From Triticum aestivum (Eukaryota > Streptophyta > Magnoliopsida > Poales > Poaceae): DNA of 64,000 nucleotides. A model generated the notes under the pieces. The model saw nothing but the letters and a program-made list of their open reading frames with translations, was not told the origin of the DNA and made no database searches. The stretch's first letter is position 1. Each line of letters starts with the position of its first letter. The position numbers and the translations under genes are program-made. This document shows, piece after piece, positions 59,178 to 64,000 of the stretch. The stretch spans positions 406,217,652 through 406,281,651 of the forward strand of contig NC_057811.1 of the NCBI RefSeq assembly GCF_018294505.1. Reading direction: 5' to 3'.

Positions 59178-59942
59178 NNNNNNNNNNNNNNNNNNNNNNN
59201 NNNNNNNNNNNNNNNNNNNNNNNNNNNNNNNNNNNNNNNNNNNNNNNNNNNNNNNNNNNNNNNNNNNNNNNNNNNNNNNNNNNNNNNNNNNNNNNNNNNN
59301 NNNNNNNNNNNNNNNNNNNNNNNNNNNNNNNNNNNNNNNNNNNNNNNNNNNNNNNNNNNNNNNNNNNNNNNNNNNNNNNNNNNNNNNNNNNNNNNNNNNN
59401 NNNNNNNNNNNNNNNNNNNNNNNNNNNNNNNNNNNNNNNNNNNNNNNNNNNNNNNNNNNNNNNNNNNNNNNNNNNNNNNNNNNNNNNNNNNNNNNNNNNN
59501 NNNNNNNNNNNNNNNNNNNNNNNNNNNNNNNNNNNNNNNNNNNNNNNNNNNNNNNNNNNNNNNNNNNNNNNNNNNNNNNNNNNNNNNNNNNNNNNNNNNN
59601 NNNNNNNNNNNNNNNNNNNNNNNNNNNNNNNNNNNNNNNNNNNNNNNNNNNNNNNNNNNNNNNNNNNNNNNNNNNNNNNNNNNNNNNNNNNNNNNNNNNN
59701 NNNNNNNNNNNNNNNNNNNNNNNNNNNNNNNNNNNNNNNNNNNNNNNNNNNNNNNNNNNNNNNNNNNNNNNNNNNNNNNNNNNNNNNNNNNNNNNNNNNN
59801 NNNNNNNNNNNNNNNNNNNNNNNNNNNNNNNNNNNNNNNNNNNNNNNNNNNNNNNNNNNNNNNNNNNNNNNNNNNNNNNNNNNNNNNNNNNNNNNNNNNN
59901 NNNNNNNNNNNNNNNNNNNNNNNNNNNNNNNNNNNNNNNNNN
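59178..59942. other. Assembly gap (N) in array
   Basis: 765 N. Smaller gaps in the array are 52777-52786, 53602-53611, 57247-57256, 58087-58186, 61903-62081, 63321-63330 and 63903-63912. Confidence 0.99.
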
Positions 59943-62900
59943 AAAAACTGGATGCACTTCGTGTACAAAACGGACAATCTCTTTCAAAGTATCAGGATTT
60001 CATCCGGAAACTCGTCTGTTACAAAGGGATTTCATTTTTTAAAACTTATTTGAACTCCTGACTTTTTGTGTGTTCAAAATGCACCATTCAAAGCCGCATC
60101 ATCATTTTTCAATCCTTTCTGACTTCATTTGTTATTTCTCATGCATTCACTAATTATTTTGAGCTATAAGACCCTAAAATTGAAAAGCATTTCAAATGAA
60201 CTCTGAAAAGGTTGAAAGTTGGCATGATATCATCATTTCATCCACATAGCATGTGCAAGAAAGTTGAGAGGGTTGCGGCAAAAACTGGATGCACTTCGTG
60301 TACAAAACGGACAATCTCTTTCAAAGTATCAGGATTTCATCCGGAAACTCGTGTGTTACAAAGGGATTTCATTTTTTAAACCTTATTTGAACTCCTAACT
60401 TTTTGTGTGTTCAAAATGCAGCATTCAAAGCCACATCATCATTTTTCAATCCTTTCTGACTTCATTTGTTATTTTTCATGCATTTACTAATTATTTTGAG
60501 CTATAAGACCCTAAAATTGAAAAGCATTTCAAATGAACTCTGAAAAGGTTGAAAGTTGGCATGATATCATCATTTCATCCACATAGCAAGTGCAAGAAAG
60601 TTGAGAGGGTTACGGCAAAAACTGGATGCACTTCGTGTACAAAACGGACAATCTCTTTCAAAGTATCAGGATTTCATACGGAAACTCGTCTGTTACAAAG
60701 GGATTTCATTTTTTTAAACTTATTTGAACTCCTGACTTTGTGTGTGTTCAAAATGCACCTTTCAAAGCCACATCATCATTTGTCAATCCTTTCTGACTTC
60801 ATTTGTTATTTTTCGTGCATTTACTAATTATTTTGAGCTATAAGACCCTAAAATTGAAAAGCATTTCAAATGAACTGTGAAAATGTTGAAAGTTGGCATG
60901 ATATCATCATTTCATCCACATAGTATGTGCAAGAAAGTTGAGAGGGTTACGGCAAAAACTGGATGCACTTTGTGTACAAAATGGACAATCTCTTTCAAAG
61001 TATCAGGATTTCATACGGAAACTCGTCTGTTACAAAGGGATTTCATTTTTTTAAACTTATTTGAACTCCTGACTTTTTGTGTGTTCAAAATGCACCATTC
61101 AAAGCCACATCATCAATTTTCAATCCTTTCTGACTTCATTTGTTATTTCTCATGCATTTACTAATTATTTTGAGCTATAAGACCCTAAAATTGAAAAGCA
61201 TTTCAAATGAACTCTGAAAAGGTTGAAAGTTGGCATGATATCATCATTTCATCCACATAGCATGTGCAAGAAATTTGAGAGGGTTACGGCAAAAACTGGA
61301 TGCACTTCGTGTACAAAACGGACAAGCTCTTTCAAAGTATCAGGATTTCATCCCGAAACTCGTCTGTTACAAAGGGATTTCATTTTTTAAAACTTATTTG
61401 AACTCCTGACTTTTTGTGTGTTCAAAATGCACCATTCCAAGCCACATCATCATTTTTCAATCCTTTCTGACTTCATTTGTTATTTCTCATGCATTTACTA
61501 ATTATTTTGAGCTATAAGACCCTAAAATTGAGAAGCATTTCAAATGAACTCTGAAAAGGTTGAAAGTTGGCATGATATCATCATTTCATCCACATAGCAT
61601 GTGCAAGAAAGTTGAGAGGTTTACGGCAAAAACTGGATGCACTTCGTGTACAAAACGGACAATCTCTTTCAAAGTATCAGGATTTCATACGGAAACTCGT
61701 CTGTTACAAAGGGATTTAATTTTTTTAAACTTATTTGAACTCCTGATTTTTGTGTGTTCAAAATGCACCTTTCAAAGCCACATCATCATTTGTCAATCCT
61801 TTCTGACTTCATTTGTTATTTTTCATGCATTTACTAATTATTTTGAGCTATAAGACCCTAAAATTGAAAAGCATTTCAAATGAACTCTGAAAAGGTTGAA
61901 AGNNNNNNNNNNNNNNNNNNNNNNNNNNNNNNNNNNNNNNNNNNNNNNNNNNNNNNNNNNNNNNNNNNNNNNNNNNNNNNNNNNNNNNNNNNNNNNNNNN
62001 NNNNNNNNNNNNNNNNNNNNNNNNNNNNNNNNNNNNNNNNNNNNNNNNNNNNNNNNNNNNNNNNNNNNNNNNNNNNNNNNNAGAGGGTTACGGCAAAAAC
62101 GGGATGCACTTCTTGTACAAAACGGATAATCTGTTTCAAAGTATCAGGATTTCATACGGAAACTCGTCTGTTACAAAGGGATTTCATTTTTTAAAACTTA
62201 TTTGAACTCCTGACTTTTTATGTGTTCAAAATGCACCATTCAAAGCCACATCATCATTTTTACATCCTTTCTCACCTTCATTTGTTATTTCTCATGCATT
62301 TACTAATTATTTTGAGCTATAAGACCCTAAAATTGAAAAGCATTTCAAATGAACTCTGAAAAGGTTGAAAGTTGGCATGATATCATCATTTCATCCACAT
62401 AGCATGTGCAAGAAAGTAGAGAGGGTTACGGCAAAAACTGGATGCACTTCGTGTACAAAACGGACAATCTCTTTCAAAGTATCAGGATTTCATCCGGAAA
62501 CTCGTCTGTTACAAAGGGATTTCATTTTTTAAAACTTATTTGAACTCCTGACTTTTTGTGTGTTCAAAATGCACCATTCCAAGCCACATCATCATTTTTC
62601 AATCCTTTCTGACTTCATTTGTTATTTCTCATGCATTTACTAATTATTTTGAGCTATAAGACCCTAAAATTGAAAAGCATTTCAAATGAACTCTGAAAAG
62701 GTTCAAAGTTGGCATGATATCATCATTTCATCCCACATAGCATGTGCAAGAAAGTTGAGAGGGTTATGGCAAAAACTGGATGCACTTTGTGTACAAAACG
62801 GACAATCTCTTTCAAAGTATCAGGATTTCATACGGAAACTCGTCTGTTACAACGGGATTTCATTTTTTAAAATTTATTTGAACTCCTGACTTTTTATGTG

Positions 62901-64000
62901 TTCAAAATGCACCATTTAAAGCCACATCATCATTTTTACATCCTTTCTCACCTTCATTTGTTATTTCTCATGCATTTACTAATTATTTTGAGCTATAAGA
63001 CCCTAAAATTGAAAAGCATTTCAAATGAACTCTGAAAAGGTTGAAAGTTGGCATGATATCATCATTTCATCCACATAGCATGTGCAAGAAAGTTGAGAGG
63101 TTTACGGCAAAAACTGGATGCACTTCGTGTACAAAACGGTCAATCTCTTTCAAAGTATCAGGATTTCAGACGGAATCTCGTCTGTTACAAAGGGATTTCA
63201 TTTTTTTAAACTTATTTGAACTCCTGACTTTTTGTGTGTTCAAAATGCACCTTTCAAAGCCACATCATCATTTGTCAATCCTTTCTGACTTCATTTGTTA
63301 TTTTTCATGCATTTACTAATNNNNNNNNNNACAAAACGGACAATCTCTTTCAAAGTATCAGGATTTCTTACGGAAACTCGTCTGTTACAAAGGGATTTCA
63401 TTTTTTAAAACTTATTTGAACTCCTGACTTTTTGTGTGTTCAAAATGCACCATTCAAAGCCACATCATCATTTGTCAATCCTTTCTGACTTCATTTGTTA
63501 TTTTTCATGCATTTACTAATTGTTTTGAGCTATAAGACCCTAAAATTGAAAAGCATTTCAAATGAACTCTGAAAAGGTTGAAAGTTGGCATGATATCATC
63601 ATTTCATCCACATAGCATGTGCAAGAAAGTTGAGAGGGTTACGGCAAAAACGGGATGCACTTCTTGTACAAAACGGACAATCTCTTTCAAAGTATCAGGA
63701 TTTCATACGGAAACTCGTCTGTTACAAAGGGATTTCATTTTTTAAAACTTATTTGAACTCCTGACTTTTTATGTGTTCAAAATGCACCATTTAAAGCCAC
63801 ATCATCATTTTTACATCCTTTCTCACCTTCATTTGTTATTTCTCATGCATTTACTAATTATTTTGAGCTATAAGACCCTAAAATGGAAAAGCATTTCAAA
63901 TGNNNNNNNNNNTTCATTTGTTATTTTTCATGCATTTACTTATTATTTTGTGCTATAAGACCCTAAAATTGAAAAGCATTTCAAATGAACTGTGAAAAGG

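Larger units (their letters stand above)
45291..64000 (+). mobile_element. E9: CACTA DNA transposon, left end to beyond window
   Basis: It begins CACTAGTAGGAAAAGGGCC, the CACTA terminal motif, exactly where the E8 antisense ORF is cut. Subterminal inverted repeats of the TTTAGTCCCGGTTC type follow, as in Triticeae CACTA elements. Inside are a multi-exon cargo gene, hairpins, purine/pyrimidine tracts, GC-rich sequence and a tandem array. No opposite terminus (CTACTAGTG type) is seen, so the right end is outside the window, or the array is a separate insertion. No recognisable transposase catalytic domain is visible. TCC (45288-45290) would be the 3-bp target duplication. Confidence 0.75.
50431..64000. 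repeat. Tandem array of ~337-bp monomers
   Basis: The motif GAACTCCTGACTTTTTGTGTG recurs with spacings of 337, 337, 337, 338, 335, 337, 336, 337, 336 and 337 bp wherever no gap intervenes. The unit is AT-rich and includes CATGCATTTACTAATTATTT, GGCATGATATCATCATTTCA and AAAACTGGATGCACTTCGTG. Monomers differ by a few percent. At 337 bp (3 x 112 + 1) the frame shifts with each unit, so there is no continuous coding. Ten N runs break the array; those of exactly 10 or 100 N probably have unknown true length. The array lies inside E9 and continues past the window edge. Confidence 0.95.

Noticed and set aside
50431..64000. Many similar 60-97 codon ORFs (MKVGMISSF type) and long ORFs across N runs in the array
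   Set aside because: The unit is 337 bp, so frames shift with each copy, and long ones only exist because N is read as open. They are by-products of the repeat.
50431..64000. CRISPR-like regular repeats
   Set aside because: The units are contiguous 337-bp tandem repeats without spacers, in plant DNA.
1..64000. Bacterial or phage origin with operons
   Set aside because: LTR/PBS structure, introns, CACTA ends and 5-bp target duplications show a plant genome.

Overview
The window is plant nuclear DNA made almost entirely of nested transposable elements. I found no host gene, tRNA or rRNA. The LTR and CACTA types look like those of wheat and its relatives (Triticeae); this is recognition from memory, not a database result. 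I call the elements E1-E9 below. E2-E8 look like Ty3/Gypsy elements, and where pol is present it is of the Tat type.

Layout. E1 (1-582) is the 3' part of an LTR, inserted into the antisense ORF of E2. E2 (583-4384, minus) has an LTR, a primer-binding site, a broken gag start and an antisense ORF, but no pol. After an unassigned segment (4385-4850) comes E3 (4851-9616, plus), with LTR, gag, protease, RT, RNase H and the start of integrase. E3 stops exactly where the 3' LTR of E4 begins (9617, minus). E4 carries an antisense ORF, interrupted at 10946 by the complete element E5 (10947-24875, target duplication GTGGT), and then an integrase (27945-28955). E4 in turn stops at the 3' LTR of E6 (28957, minus). 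E6 has an antisense ORF and gag but no pol, and it contains E7 (34069-41322, both LTRs, antisense ORF only). E6 gag stops at the 3' LTR of E8 (43298, minus). The antisense ORF of E8 is cut at 45290 by E9, a CACTA DNA transposon that runs past the right edge. The visible nesting order is E3 > E4 > E6 > E8 > E9, with E5 in E4 and E7 in E6. E3, E4, E6 and E8 share one LTR family.

A shared theme is the antisense ORF between gag/pol and the 3' LTR. Six copies are present. Five start with a segment like the plant 'putative gypsy-type transposon' family (Transposase_28); the sixth, in E2, keeps only its 3' end. The better-preserved copies have introns and coiled coils. Every copy reads opposite to its host element. 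All are damaged to some degree, as are the gag-pol genes.

E9 holds terminal and subterminal inverted repeats, several hairpins, a three-exon minus-strand cargo gene broken by a single-base insertion, and from about 50430 to the right edge a tandem array of about 337-bp monomers. Eleven runs of N lie in E9, ten of them inside the array, so array length and order are not reliable.
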